From: Pseudomonas abietaniphila | GTDB taxonomy: Bacteria > Pseudomonadota > Gammaproteobacteria > Pseudomonadales > Pseudomonadaceae | DNA: 64,000 nucleotides | Reading direction: 5' to 3' | Assembly: GCF_900100795.1 (NCBI RefSeq) | Contig: NZ_FNCO01000021.1 | Location: 1 to 64,000 of the forward strand | Shown here: piece after piece, positions 8,432 through 17,282 of the stretch | Layout: each line of letters starts with the position of its first letter | How positions within the stretch are numbered: the first letter of the stretch is position 1 | Notes under the pieces: generated by a model | What the model was told of the DNA's origin: nothing | Databases searched by the model: none | The model's input: the letters and a program-made list of their open reading frames with translations, nothing else | Made by a program: the position numbers and the translations under genes

Positions 8432-10189
8432 ATGAGCATGGACCAAATACTTCGCTCCAAAATAGGTGGATTTAAGGACACGCTGGCGCTCAGTTCGATC
8501 GGGGCGGGGGGGCTTCTTACGTCCCCGTTCTTCAGCTCTGTCCCGTCCACCCTCCCGTTGGCGCTAGGCGCTGTCGGGGGCGCATACGTGGGCAATCGTG
8601 TCTTTGATTTCTGGAAGAATCAGCTGCTGCTCGAATCCAAAATCAATATTCGGTCAGCCACCGACTTGGTGAAACCCGACGGCATGCTGTTTGGGTACAC
8701 AACCGATACCGGTCAGCCGGTCTATATCCCTGACGAAGATTTCATGCGCCACGGTTTCATCCTCGGCCAGTCAGGGGTGGGTAAGACCGTGATGGGCAAG
8801 TTGATGATGTTCCAGCAAATCCAGCGTGGTGGTGGCCTCACGTTTATCGACGGCAAGATGAACGCTGACGATATCCAGACGATCTACCAGTACTGCTGCT
8901 GGGCAGGGCGCGAGCAGGATTTGCTGATCCTCAATCCTGGTAACCCATCAGTCAGCAATACCTACAATCCAATCTTGCGTGGCGACCCTGATGAGGTTGC
9001 GTCGCGAATCCTCTCGATCATTCCGTCTACGGAAAACAACCCGGGAGCTGACCATTACAAGCAGTCGGCTAACCAGGGCATCACCACGCTCGTGGCTGCG
9101 TTACAGGCAGCAGGGCTGGCTTACAACTTCATCGACTTCACCATTTTGTTGATGAACCACAAAGCGATTGAGGAGCTGGAAACACGGCTCAAGAAAACGC
9201 AGCCCCACAATCCTGCTACCAAAAACCTCTCTCTTTTCCTTGAGCAATACAAGGTGGGCGGTAAGCCGGGCATGGAAAACATGGTCGACATCAAGCGCAT
9301 GAAAGAGACGTTTGGTGGAGTGGGCGGCCGCATGTACATGTTCGGTACCGGGAAGTTCGGTGAGGTGATGAACACCTATACCCCCGACATCGACTTGTTT
9401 GAGGCGATTCGGGCCAGAAAGATCATCTATGTTGCTCTGCCTACCATGGGAAAAAACGAGGCTGCCGCCAACTTCGGCAAGATGTTTCTCGGTGATTTCC
9501 GTACCGCAATCTCGTGGGTTCAAGCGCTTCCCGAAGAAGAGCGGCCAAACCCTCCACATCTGAATTTCATGGATGAGCTCGGTAGTTATGCGGTGCATTC
9601 CCTCGCAAGGCCTTTTGAGCAGGGGCGAAGCGCACAGATGGCTCTTTTCCCTGCTGCGCAGACTCTCGCCAACCTGGACGTCGTCTCGCCCGACTTTAAA
9701 GAAATGGTCATTGGTAATACCTGGACGAAGATCTTCTTCAAAATCGGCACCCAGGCGACCGCTGAAGAGTGTGCAGATCTCATCGGGATGAAGATCGGCA
9801 TCGCCAAATCCCTGAGCGGCACCCACAACGAGAGCAGTAGTACTCCCCTGCTGAATGTCGCACCTGAGGGTGGTACCGGTGCGGCTGCCGGGATTTCGAT
9901 CGGTGAGCGTGAGCAGGAGGAATACAAGGTTTCCCCCGATGACCTTAAGGCGCTAGGCAAAGGGGAATGCATCATTCAATACGGCGGAGACCAGATCTTC
10001 AGCGTGCGGGTCCCCATGATCACCATCGACAGGAAACTGCAAAAAGAGATGGGACCTATACGCATCAATCATTTTCGGAAGATTCCCGTCGAGGGCGCCG
10101 ACTTCTTCAAAAATAGCGACAAATACCTCGGTGGCAGTGGGTTGCCTACTGGCGGTCGGAAAAAACAAACGGAGCTTCGTGATGAATAA
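8432..10189 (+). CDS. traD: Type IV coupling protein (TraD/VirD4-like ATPase)
   Basis: Inner-membrane ATPase that couples the relaxosome to the secretion channel. Two hydrophobic stretches occupy about residues 16-57. Walker A is GQSGVGKT at 112-119 and the Walker B acidic pair is D381-E382 in LNFMDEL. At 585 residues it is within the coupling-protein range. Its stop overlaps the next gene by 8 nt, and that next gene is a divergent paralogue. The symbol is by function rather than close similarity to F TraD. Confidence 0.85.
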   Translation: MSMDQILRSKIGGFKDTLALSSIGAGGLLTSPFFSSVPSTLPLALGAVGGAYVGNRVFDFWKNQLLLESKINIRSATDLVKPDGMLFGYTTDTGQPVYIPDEDFMRHGFILGQSGVGKTVMGKLMMFQQIQRGGGLTFIDGKMNADDIQTIYQYCCWAGREQDLLILNPGNPSVSNTYNPILRGDPDEVASRILSIIPSTENNPGADHYKQSANQGITTLVAALQAAGLAYNFIDFTILLMNHKAIEELETRLKKTQPHNPATKNLSLFLEQYKVGGKPGMENMVDIKRMKETFGGVGGRMYMFGTGKFGEVMNTYTPDIDLFEAIRARKIIYVALPTMGKNEAAANFGKMFLGDFRTAISWVQALPEEERPNPPHLNFMDELGSYAVHSLARPFEQGRSAQMALFPAAQTLANLDVVSPDFKEMVIGNTWTKIFFKIGTQATAEECADLIGMKIGIAKSLSGTHNESSSTPLLNVAPEGGTGAAAGISIGEREQEEYKVSPDDLKALGKGECIIQYGGDQIFSVRVPMITIDRKLQKEMGPIRINHFRKIPVEGADFFKNSDKYLGGSGLPTGGRKKQTELRDE

Positions 10190-11450
10190 TGCACATGCAA
10201 AAGTCGATCATTTGCGCGGTGGACACACCCTGTTAGTGGATGAGCGCGGAGATGGTCAGGAGCTACTGATCGCAGGAACGATTCGTGCGCAAATCGCGGC
10301 AGGCGGCGCCGTGGTAATTGTAGGGCCCTCCATCAATGATGCACTGCTCGAAGCTATGATCGAGTCGAGCCAGCTTGTCGGCCGCGGATCTGACATCATG
10401 GTGGTCAACCCCGCAAAACCGGCGACCAGCCATACGTACAATCCAGTCCTTCATACTGCGCCTGCGAAAGTTGCGAGCCATGTGCTCAATTTCATCGCTG
10501 ACCAGGAAGCGGAAGGTATCCAAAATCCGCTGATCACCGGGGCTTTACTTGAGGCTATCGTCTCGTCACTTCAACTGCTCGGTGTCCCATACTCGTTTCT
10601 CGATCTCGGCATGTTTGTTATGAAACCTGACGCCATTACGGCGCTGGCCGATCATATGACCATCGAGCATCCCTCCTCTTCGGAGCTACAAGCGCTGACG
10701 CAAGCGATTGGCGCTTTTCACGACACGGAGGGCGGGCTGAGTTCGGATCTTCTCAAGGAACAGTTTTCAGGCCTGGCAGGAAGCATGTGCATGATGGGAA
10801 GCGGCCGGGCAGGCGAAGTGTTCAATAGCTACAAGCCTGACGTTGTCCTACATGAAGCTTTGTCCGCAGGGAAGATTATCTACCTGGCCATCCCCTATGT
10901 TGGCCGCGGTTCAGCAGCCGCAAACCTGCGCCGTATTGTCATTTCCAATCTCTCTGAAGCGATGGACCGGATCAGTGCACTGCCCTGCTCTATCCCGGCA
11001 CTGGCCGTGTTTACCGATGCCGGTGGTTGCAACGCTCCTGCCATCGAGCAACTGCTGTCCGCAGAAAAAGAACCAATCATGAATGTCTGGGTCTCGGCTG
11101 GTTCTCTTGATGACTTGGGCCGAGAGTCGCTGGACTTGCGCGAGACGTGCATCAGCAAGGCACGGAGCATCGTTTTCTTTAAGCCTGCGAGCTTGAAGAG
11201 CGTTGACCTTTACTTGAAATTTCTACCCCAGGAGGACGCGAACCAAGAAGCACGCGATCGGCTGCTGGTACTCAGCTCCTCGGAGTTTGTCGCTGTTTCA
11301 GCTGGCCATCCGCTGCACTGGGGGGATGCTCGCACGGCCATGACGCTTTCTAGCGTGAGGGGTGCACCAGTGATTCTTGAGAGGCCAGTTCGGCACTATC
11401 ACGCCCCCCTTTCCGGGGCTGACAAATTCACCCAGACAATGCCGGTTTGA
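10182..11450 (+). CDS. Coupling-protein paralogue lacking ATPase motifs
   Basis: The 422-residue protein aligns by eye with the preceding coupling ATPase: LLILNPG..SNTYNPIL versus IMVVNPA..SHTYNPVL, then FGTGKFGEVMNTYTPDI versus MGSGRAGEVFNSYKPDV, then KIIYVALPTMG versus KIIYLAIPYVG. Where the ATPase has GQSGVGKT, this protein has no P-loop (AGTIRAQIAAGG). The Walker B glutamate is alanine (D279-A280 in FTDAGG), and the N-terminal membrane region is missing. The ATG at 10182 has GGAG upstream and overlaps the ATPase stop. It is probably a structural partner of the ATPase, not an enzyme. That role is inferred. Confidence 0.8.
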   Translation: MNNAHAKVDHLRGGHTLLVDERGDGQELLIAGTIRAQIAAGGAVVIVGPSINDALLEAMIESSQLVGRGSDIMVVNPAKPATSHTYNPVLHTAPAKVASHVLNFIADQEAEGIQNPLITGALLEAIVSSLQLLGVPYSFLDLGMFVMKPDAITALADHMTIEHPSSSELQALTQAIGAFHDTEGGLSSDLLKEQFSGLAGSMCMMGSGRAGEVFNSYKPDVVLHEALSAGKIIYLAIPYVGRGSAAANLRRIVISNLSEAMDRISALPCSIPALAVFTDAGGCNAPAIEQLLSAEKEPIMNVWVSAGSLDDLGRESLDLRETCISKARSIVFFKPASLKSVDLYLKFLPQEDANQEARDRLLVLSSSEFVAVSAGHPLHWGDARTAMTLSSVRGAPVILERPVRHYHAPLSGADKFTQTMPV

Positions 11451-11462
11451 GGGGGGAGCAAA

Positions 11463-12368
11463 ATGACTGAGTCAACCATGATTAGCCAAAGTGCAGAGGA
11501 TGTGAGCTATGAGCCCGGACCTGAAGTTCATTCTGTCGATAGTGGCGATCTTTCTGATCCTGGCGATGTTCGTAACTGGCTTGAGAGCTTTGATAGCGCC
11601 AATATTTTCGAAGGTCTTGACGCCTTCGATTTTGATGACGGTGTCGACGGTCTTGAAGTGGATTTTCTGGGGGCTGAAGAAGCTGTGGTCAAGCCACCTT
11701 CTCTTAGTGAAGAACTTGCTCTCGCCGCATTCAATAATCTACCAAACCTTGGAACGCAAAGACGATCAGTAAAGGAGGAGTCGCTGCGCCGGCTGGATGA
11801 GGAAGATTTCGAAGAGGGCGTGCCCCGCCTGGCCTTCCGCATTATCAAGGCGAACGTCGAGGCATTGTTTGCGAAGAAAATGGCCGCGGACATCTACGTT
11901 AAGGCAGCCCAGTGGGTGTTTGGGCCTACACTCGGGGACTGGTCCTTTGATCGGTGTTGCGCGGTCCTGGGTGCACGTAAAGATGTGATTCGCCTGCGTA
12001 TCCATTACGAGTTCTGGCGGCGCTGGTATGTATTTCCGGTTGAATTTCCTTTCTTGATCGACCCTGTTCCTGAGGCCGTTGCTGATGAGATCTTCATCAT
12101 CAGTGGGGATGAGGGATACGATCTGGCCCGCGCTGCGTGGAATCAGCCGGGGATTCGATCGGTTGATCTGCTGTTGGAGGCATCAAAAGGTGCAGTCACT
12201 GAGAAATACCGGACGGCGCTGGAGCGCTTAGCTGATCGGTACATGCTTTCTCAGCAGAACGACTGCTGGTACCTGACCGGCCGCAACCCAGCGCTTCGAG
12301 CCGTTGATATGGCGATGCTGCCACACAAGCCTATGACCAACCAGGTGTCATGGTCCAACATGTTTTGA
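11463..12368 (+). CDS. Acidic protein of unknown function in the coupling-protein operon
   Basis: Unrecognised 301-residue protein starting 12 nt after the pseudo-ATPase gene. Residues 1-80 are strongly acidic and probably disordered. A folded region from about 100 includes RIIKANVEALFAKK and an Arg/Trp-rich segment RLRIHYEFWRRWYVFP. A long overlapping ORF at 11509-11772 looks like a hydrophobic shadow of the Asp-rich reading frame. The tight three-gene arrangement suggests it works with the coupling complex. No function can be assigned. Confidence 0.7.
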   Translation: MTESTMISQSAEDVSYEPGPEVHSVDSGDLSDPGDVRNWLESFDSANIFEGLDAFDFDDGVDGLEVDFLGAEEAVVKPPSLSEELALAAFNNLPNLGTQRRSVKEESLRRLDEEDFEEGVPRLAFRIIKANVEALFAKKMAADIYVKAAQWVFGPTLGDWSFDRCCAVLGARKDVIRLRIHYEFWRRWYVFPVEFPFLIDPVPEAVADEIFIISGDEGYDLARAAWNQPGIRSVDLLLEASKGAVTEKYRTALERLADRYMLSQQNDCWYLTGRNPALRAVDMAMLPHKPMTNQVSWSNMF

Positions 12369-12378
12369 CGCGTCAAAC

Positions 12379-12410
12379 GATCTGGCGCATGGTTATCTGT
12401 GCGCCAGATC
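12379..12410. terminator. Hairpin between convergent genes
   Basis: Perfect 11-bp inverted repeat GATCTGGCGCA/TGCGCCAGATC with a 10-nt loop, placed exactly between two convergent genes. There is no long T run, so its efficiency as a terminator is uncertain. Confidence 0.5.
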
Positions 12411-12419
12411 TCGATGGAG

Positions 12420-12992
12420 TTATCCCCTCCAGCTTCGCATTTTTCCGTCGTCAACATGTATGAATGAGCGGGTGGGATACACGCCTACGCCTCCGCCCTG
12501 AAGATACAAAGCGAGCTTGCTGAGGTACTCGACGGGCACGCCCGGGACTGTCAGATCACATGCACCGCCGCGAAGGTGAGCTGAGTCTTTTACACCGCCG
12601 GCATCTTCGTTGGTTTTGGCTTCCCTCAAGCCACTTAACACGATGATAGGTACATGGATGTCATGCAGTGAAAACCACCCCTGAATTCCTGCCAAAATAT
12701 CCATCAGCGCAGGACTCATTTGCGCAACTTTGCCAGTATGCACGTCTCGTAAGATCCTGCATGCCCTCACGTACCCGGGCCACCTTAACCCTCCTTTTTC
12801 GAAATAGACCTCGTTGATCTCTTCCCAAACGCCGGGCTTTACCTCTCGTTTTAGCCATAGCTTTCGAGGTTGATCCCAGAAGGTGCTGGCAAGGGCGGTA
12901 GCCGGATGGGAGCCAAGGGCGATCAGTCCTAGGGAGAAAAGTAAGCAGTCTCTGCGATTCACGGTTTCAGGCCGGTCATGTTTGTAGGGCAA
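12420..12992 (-). CDS. M15-family murein peptidase (DUF882/YcbK-like)
   Basis: A signal sequence with a paired arginine (NRRDCLLFSLG) precedes a peptidase M15A domain. The zinc ligands are visible: SAHLRGGACD supplies His and Asp, and SFIHVDDG the second His. These proteins cut peptide links in peptidoglycan. In a transfer region it probably opens the cell wall for the mating channel, replacing lytic transglycosylases used by other systems. Length (190 residues) is normal for the family. Confidence 0.8.
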   Translation of the reverse strand: MPYKHDRPETVNRRDCLLFSLGLIALGSHPATALASTFWDQPRKLWLKREVKPGVWEEINEVYFEKGGLRWPGYVRACRILRDVHTGKVAQMSPALMDILAGIQGWFSLHDIHVPIIVLSGLREAKTNEDAGGVKDSAHLRGGACDLTVPGVPVEYLSKLALYLQGGGVGVYPTRSFIHVDDGKMRSWRG

Positions 12993-13010
12993 ATACTAGC
13001 AGTATAAAAG

Positions 13011-13029
13011 ACGTATGTGTACGTGTGAT
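13011..13029. promoter_or_regulatory. Upstream element with TATGTGTACGTGTGAT
   Basis: ACGTATGTGTACGTGTGAT lies 19 bp ahead of the M15 peptidase gene. Nearly the same sequence occurs at 22261-22277 (dsbC/sprT-like) and at 63301-63320 (last gene). The first and third copies are also preceded by AATACTAGC. It is likely a shared operator or promoter element. No regulator is identified. Confidence 0.4.
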
Positions 13030-13062
13030 TATTGGCTGACTGCACTCGGTTGACATCAATTT

Positions 13063-13227
13063 TCACTCGTTTTGACAGCACCGTTCGGCCGCAACGGTAA
13101 CTGGCTTCAATTCATGAAAGCCAATAGCGCCTATAGCCCGAGGCTCACCCTTTTTGGGAGACTTGCGGATATCTTCAGGATTCAAGTAATCTGGATACAG
13201 GCACTTCGGTAGGTGCCCGCCGTCCAC
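13063..13227 (-). CDS. Possible 54-residue ORF, perhaps a gene remnant
   Basis: A GTG-started frame gives a Pro/Lys/Cys-containing protein (HLPKCLYPDYLNPEDIR...), ending CCQNE, with a natural-looking composition. No Shine-Dalgarno sequence precedes the GTG, and an in-frame stop lies 10 codons upstream. It may be the 3' remnant of a longer gene. Nothing else is visible in the 335-nt gap between the peptidase and the zinc-finger gene. Confidence 0.3.
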   Translation of the reverse strand: MDGGHLPKCLYPDYLNPEDIRKSPKKGEPRAIGAIGFHELKPVTVAAERCCQNE

Positions 13228-13327
13228 TGTGGCTAAGCAATAGCGCTATCGTGATTTCACCCGTTCCAAACCAACCCTGTATTGGGTTCTCGTAGTGGAC
13301 AACAGGCCCAGCCTCTGGAGGCTGATC

Positions 13328-13957
13328 ATGCAACATCCCCTTTCTTTCGCTGACGTGCAGAGCGTCAAGCGCCTCGCCAAAAAACTCAAAGCAGCCCATC
13401 CTGAACTTCCACACGGCAAGCGGCTCGACATTGCTGCGGCTGACCTTCTCGGTCTTCGCAACTTCCATGAACTGAACCGAAGATTTCAAGCAGTGATCGA
13501 CCAGCACCTTGATTCACCTGGTGGCTCGAATGCGGTCGCGCATTGCCTCTACTGCGACTTCCGGTTCGCTGCTGATCTCAAGGAGGATCAGCAGCAGCAT
13601 CGCGAGATTCATGAGCGGATCATGGAAGTTCACGAGATTACCGGCTATCGCCCCGGCACGTACGTAGAGCGAGAAGTATTGAAAAAGGAAGGTTACGCCA
13701 AGGCAAAAAGTGCCGCCGCCTTGGAGGATCGTATTGGGGGAGCACTGTTGGTTTTACGCGGATGGTTTGATCGCTCGTATTTTAGCGCTATCAAAGCGAG
13801 CCAATGGCGTCAGCACCCATCCTTCGAGTCATACGTGGCCATGATGGTCCCGTACATCGAAGAACTCTTTCCCGAATTGGCTCCCTCTCTGGCACAGCGT
13901 TACGGTCGCACTCCGGGCGTAATCGCACACGGCCAGACAAATTGGCCACTGCGATAG
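13328..13957 (+). CDS. Protein with a glyoxalase-related N-terminal motif and a C2H2 zinc finger
   Basis: The 209-residue protein has an N-terminal segment (about 5-50, ending ADLLGLRNFHELNRRF). It resembles the short helical domain found in proteins annotated as glyoxalase superfamily (Glyoxalase_8). A classical-looking C2H2 finger follows: C-x2-C, 14 residues, H-x3-H (CLYC...HREIH). The C-terminal 90 residues are unknown. GGAGG stands 6 nt before the ATG at 13328. DNA binding is an inference from the finger. Confidence 0.6.
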   Translation: MQHPLSFADVQSVKRLAKKLKAAHPELPHGKRLDIAAADLLGLRNFHELNRRFQAVIDQHLDSPGGSNAVAHCLYCDFRFAADLKEDQQQHREIHERIMEVHEITGYRPGTYVEREVLKKEGYAKAKSAAALEDRIGGALLVLRGWFDRSYFSAIKASQWRQHPSFESYVAMMVPYIEELFPELAPSLAQRYGRTPGVIAHGQTNWPLR

Positions 13958-13968
13958 TGAGCAAACAT

Positions 13969-13988
13969 AGCCCAGCTTCTGCTGGGCT
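13969..13988 (+). terminator. Hairpin after the zinc-finger gene
   Basis: Perfect 8-bp stem AGCCCAGC/GCTGGGCT with a TTCT loop, 12 nt after the stop codon. The T tract is poor. Confidence 0.5.
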
Positions 13989-14020
13989 CATTCGTTTACC
14001 AGTTTTAGATTATTTTCAGC

Positions 14021-14046
14021 AAAAAAAACCCGGCCATTGGCCGGGT
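14021..14046 (-). terminator. Terminator of the primase gene
   Basis: ACCCGGCCA/TGGCCGGGT stem, followed on the minus strand by eight T residues, 11 nt after the primase stop. Confidence 0.85.
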
Positions 14047-14056
14047 CTGTGGTGGG

Positions 14057-15124
14057 TTATCTTAAAAGTCCACGCATGTGTTTGAGCTGTTCGTTCAAGT
14101 CACCTACGCGATTTGGTGGGTTGTAGTTGCCTAGTTTTGTATCCAGCGCCTGGAGCACAGGCATCAGATTCTGTACAGCTGCAAAGCCTGGCTTATCCGG
14201 ATCGAGCGCCATAAGGACGTTCTTCTCCGCCATCATGGTGAACCACTCTGGTTCCCAGTTTTCGCAACCTGGAAGAGTAAAGATCGTTCGTTTTGATCCC
14301 ATTTCGACAGCGGAAAGCATGTCGATGGGGCCCTCTACGATCATGAACTCGTCGGTCGTGCCTTCCCAGATCCATGGAGACTTTCCGCCGTAGCGCATCG
14401 CCTTCTTTTCTCCTTCCTTTACGTCCCGCATCAACCTGAACTCCGCTGCGCAATGCGATTGAGAGCGAAACCAGAGTGGGCGAAATGCACAGGCCGGAGC
14501 TTTTTTGTCCGGCTTCCATAATCCGGCTTTGACCATTAGTTCCTGACCAACAACCTCGGTCAGAAAAGATTTAGCACGGAACGGGTCGTTAGGAATTGTG
14601 ATCAGAATTCCCCTTTCTGACGCTTCACGAGCCACAGCTTCAGAAATACCCCTGCCGGCGAAGTACTTCAGCGCGTCTTTGCATGGATAGGGAACAGCCT
14701 CTGCCACCTTCTGCAACACCAACGCCAAGGCGCTGTCGTCGCGCTGGATCGCATCTTCTGGTTTTGGAGGTATATAGTGCTTCAGCATGTCGATGTCGGC
14801 GCGCATGAGCTCTAAGCCTGCTTCTCGGTGTGTTTTGCTCCAGTAAAAAGCTGCCGCTGCAATTACGTCACCTTGCTTCCCACAGGCGTAGCACAGCCAC
14901 CCTCCATCTTTAACGCTTACCTTTACCGAATGGATTGAAGAAGCAGCGCATTCAGGGTTTGGGCAGATGTGATAACGAACGGCTCCTGCTGCGGGTTTTG
15001 CTTTTGCGTCGAGCATGTGCTCGAAAAACCAATCAAGTGGGACGTTATCACGCACGTAGTTGAAATCAACTTCGTAGACTTTTCCGTTCGCATCGATTTT
15101 GAAGTGGTCTTGGTTGCCTGCCAT
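14057..15124 (-). CDS. DnaG-like primase (zinc-binding plus TOPRIM domains)
   Basis: A 355-residue primase-type protein. The N-terminal zinc motif has C54-x4-C59 and C78-x2-C81, in ICPNPEC and LCYACGKQGD. The TOPRIM domain shows MIVEGPIDMLSAVE, and later ALDPDKPG supplies the acidic residues that bind metal. It would make primers for plasmid replication or for the transferred single strand. It lies 59 nt downstream of ligA on the same strand and ends at a strong terminator. It is shorter than chromosomal DnaG (about 600) and lacks the helicase-binding C-terminus. Confidence 0.85.
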   Translation of the reverse strand: MAGNQDHFKIDANGKVYEVDFNYVRDNVPLDWFFEHMLDAKAKPAAGAVRYHICPNPECAASSIHSVKVSVKDGGWLCYACGKQGDVIAAAAFYWSKTHREAGLELMRADIDMLKHYIPPKPEDAIQRDDSALALVLQKVAEAVPYPCKDALKYFAGRGISEAVAREASERGILITIPNDPFRAKSFLTEVVGQELMVKAGLWKPDKKAPACAFRPLWFRSQSHCAAEFRLMRDVKEGEKKAMRYGGKSPWIWEGTTDEFMIVEGPIDMLSAVEMGSKRTIFTLPGCENWEPEWFTMMAEKNVLMALDPDKPGFAAVQNLMPVLQALDTKLGNYNPPNRVGDLNEQLKHMRGLLR

Positions 15125-15182
15125 TTTCTGGTTCTCCAGAGAAAACTTGATGTCTGGGTATGCCGAACGCCGATGTGTAACG

Positions 15183-17189
15183 TCAGTTCGCAGCTATGGC
15201 GAGCAGCTGCGCCTCGTCCCAAATCACAATGCCCAGTTCGCGAGCGGTATCGAGCTTGGAGCCGGCCGCATCCCCGGCCACAATTGCTGATGTTTTTTTG
15301 GACACGCTTCCAGAAACCTTGCCTCCTGCTTGCTCAATGAGGGCTTTGGCCTGCCCACGGCTTAATGTCGGGAATACGCCTGTCAGCACGACGGTCATGC
15401 CTCTCATGGCGATGCCGTTTTGCTGCTGATAACTCTGTGGCTGAGTGATCTCGGCGAGCCGGTCCGCTTCAGCACTTAGCAGGGGGTCCGCGAAAAACTG
15501 GCAGATGTTTGTGGCAGTGCCGTCACCGACGTCCGCGGTGGCCAACAGCTGCTCGTAAGATGCTGTTCGAAAAGAATTCCAGGTACCGAAGTGTTTAGCT
15601 AGCGAACGACTGGTTGCTTCTCCGACATCTTCGATCCCCAGCGAGTAAATGAAACGTGGAAGCTCTGGCGCTTTAGAACTCGAAACGCCTGCAATGAGAT
15701 TTTTTGCGGAGACAGACGCGAATCCTGGCAATTCACGGACCGATTGCTCTTCAAGTCCATAGAGGTCTGATGGCATGTTCACAAGCCTTGCCTCGATCAG
15801 AGTCTGAATGGTTTTTTCACCCAGATTGTCGATGTTCATGCCTAAGCGAGAACTGAAATGGGCAAGCTTCGCGAGTTTCTGTGCGGGGCACTTGATACCG
15901 CCCGGGCAAAACAGCTCCACGGTTCCTGGAGTGCGATGCAGGGTCGTCCCGCATGACGAGCAAACAGAAGGCATGACATAACAGGTAAGAGCTTCGTCGC
16001 CAGGGGTGAGAACAGTGCGCACAATCTCCGGCACCACATCGCCTGCTCGACGCACGATTACAGTGCTTCCTATGCAAATGCCCTTGGCGTCGATGTTGTC
16101 CTGATTGTGCAGGCTCGCGCTTGCGACCTGCACACCGCCCACGCGAACCGGTTTGATTTTGGCAACTGGAGTGGCGGCGCCGGTTCGGCCAATCTGGACC
16201 ACAATGGCTTCGATGATCGACTCCACTTCCTCCGCTGGGTACTTGTAGGCGATCGCGAAGCGAGGGGTTCGGTTATTCCAACCGAGACGCTGTTGATCAT
16301 CGAGCGCATTTACTTTGAACACCACGCCGTCAATGTCCATGGGAAGCCCGACGCGCCCCTTTCCCACACTCTCGAAAAACTCCCGTACACCGTTCCACCC
16401 CCGGACCAACGCAGTTTCTGGGGCAACACTGAACCCTAAAGCGCGCATACCTTCGATCAGGTCCCACTGAGATGACGCTTCGAATGCTGGACGACCGTCG
16501 AGCTCAAATGCGCCATACGCGAAGAACGACAACCGGCGTGTAGCAGTAACCTTAGGGTCGAGCTGTCGCATGCTGCCTGCTGCACCGTTTCGAGTGTTTG
16601 CTAACGTTTTCTGACCCAGCCTGCGAAGCCGGCTGTTTACGATCTCAAAATTCCTTTTCAGCATGACCACTTCACCGCGAACTTCGAGATCGATGGGAAC
16701 AGGCAGAGTCAGAGGCAGATTCAGGATAGTACGAGCTTGAGCCGTTACATTTTCACCGGTAGTGCCATCGCCGCGGGTAAGGGCTCGATCAAGTCTGCCT
16801 TTGATGTAGCGGATCGATAGCGCCATGCCGTCGTATTTGAGCTCAGCGCAGAGTTCTACATCATCGTCCTGCCCAAGTTCGTTTACGACCGACTCAACAA
16901 AAGATCTCGCCTCTGTTTCGATCATCGCATCCTTGAGGGACAGCATCGGCTGGTCATGAGCAGCCTGCTCAAAGCCTTCGAGAACGGCGCCGCCTACACG
17001 TTGGGTAGGAGAATCCTCCGTAGAGAGTTCAGGAAAGTCCGACTCCAGTTGTTGCAGCTCACGGAAAAGGCCGTCGTACTCGGCATCCGTGATCAATGGG
17101 GCGTCATGGGTGTGGTAAGCATCGACATGCAGGCCAATGGAGGCGCGAAGCTGAAGGACTCGTTGTTCAACCTGGGCAGGGGCAGTCAT
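15183..17189 (-). CDS. ligA: NAD-dependent DNA ligase
   Basis: Complete 668-residue ligase that seals nicks using NAD+. The adenylation lysine is K118 in KYDG. Motifs TRGDGTTGENVT and EVRGEVVM follow. A four-cysteine zinc finger (CSSC...CPGGIKC), helix-hairpin-helix region and C-terminal BRCT domain (MTVVLTGVFPTLSRGQAKAL) are all in order. Its presence on a conjugative plasmid beside a primase is uncommon and suggests autonomy in processing transferred DNA. The ATG at 17189 is preceded by GTGAGAAAACAGC, a modest ribosome site. Confidence 0.95.
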   Translation of the reverse strand: MTAPAQVEQRVLQLRASIGLHVDAYHTHDAPLITDAEYDGLFRELQQLESDFPELSTEDSPTQRVGGAVLEGFEQAAHDQPMLSLKDAMIETEARSFVESVVNELGQDDDVELCAELKYDGMALSIRYIKGRLDRALTRGDGTTGENVTAQARTILNLPLTLPVPIDLEVRGEVVMLKRNFEIVNSRLRRLGQKTLANTRNGAAGSMRQLDPKVTATRRLSFFAYGAFELDGRPAFEASSQWDLIEGMRALGFSVAPETALVRGWNGVREFFESVGKGRVGLPMDIDGVVFKVNALDDQQRLGWNNRTPRFAIAYKYPAEEVESIIEAIVVQIGRTGAATPVAKIKPVRVGGVQVASASLHNQDNIDAKGICIGSTVIVRRAGDVVPEIVRTVLTPGDEALTCYVMPSVCSSCGTTLHRTPGTVELFCPGGIKCPAQKLAKLAHFSSRLGMNIDNLGEKTIQTLIEARLVNMPSDLYGLEEQSVRELPGFASVSAKNLIAGVSSSKAPELPRFIYSLGIEDVGEATSRSLAKHFGTWNSFRTASYEQLLATADVGDGTATNICQFFADPLLSAEADRLAEITQPQSYQQQNGIAMRGMTVVLTGVFPTLSRGQAKALIEQAGGKVSGSVSKKTSAIVAGDAAGSKLDTARELGIVIWDEAQLLAIAAN

Positions 17190-17282
17190 GCTGTTTTCTC
17201 ACCGTAATGATAGAGGTGTGGCTATGGTATAAATCTGGCAGTATTATTTCTACCTGATAATTGCAATTAATAGGTCTCTCCC

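Noticed and set aside
11509..11772. Hydrophobic 87-residue ORF inside the acidic protein gene
   Set aside because: Asp/Glu codons shifted by one frame give Ile/Leu/Val-rich shadows. It has no independent ribosome site, and the longer frame is the better gene.
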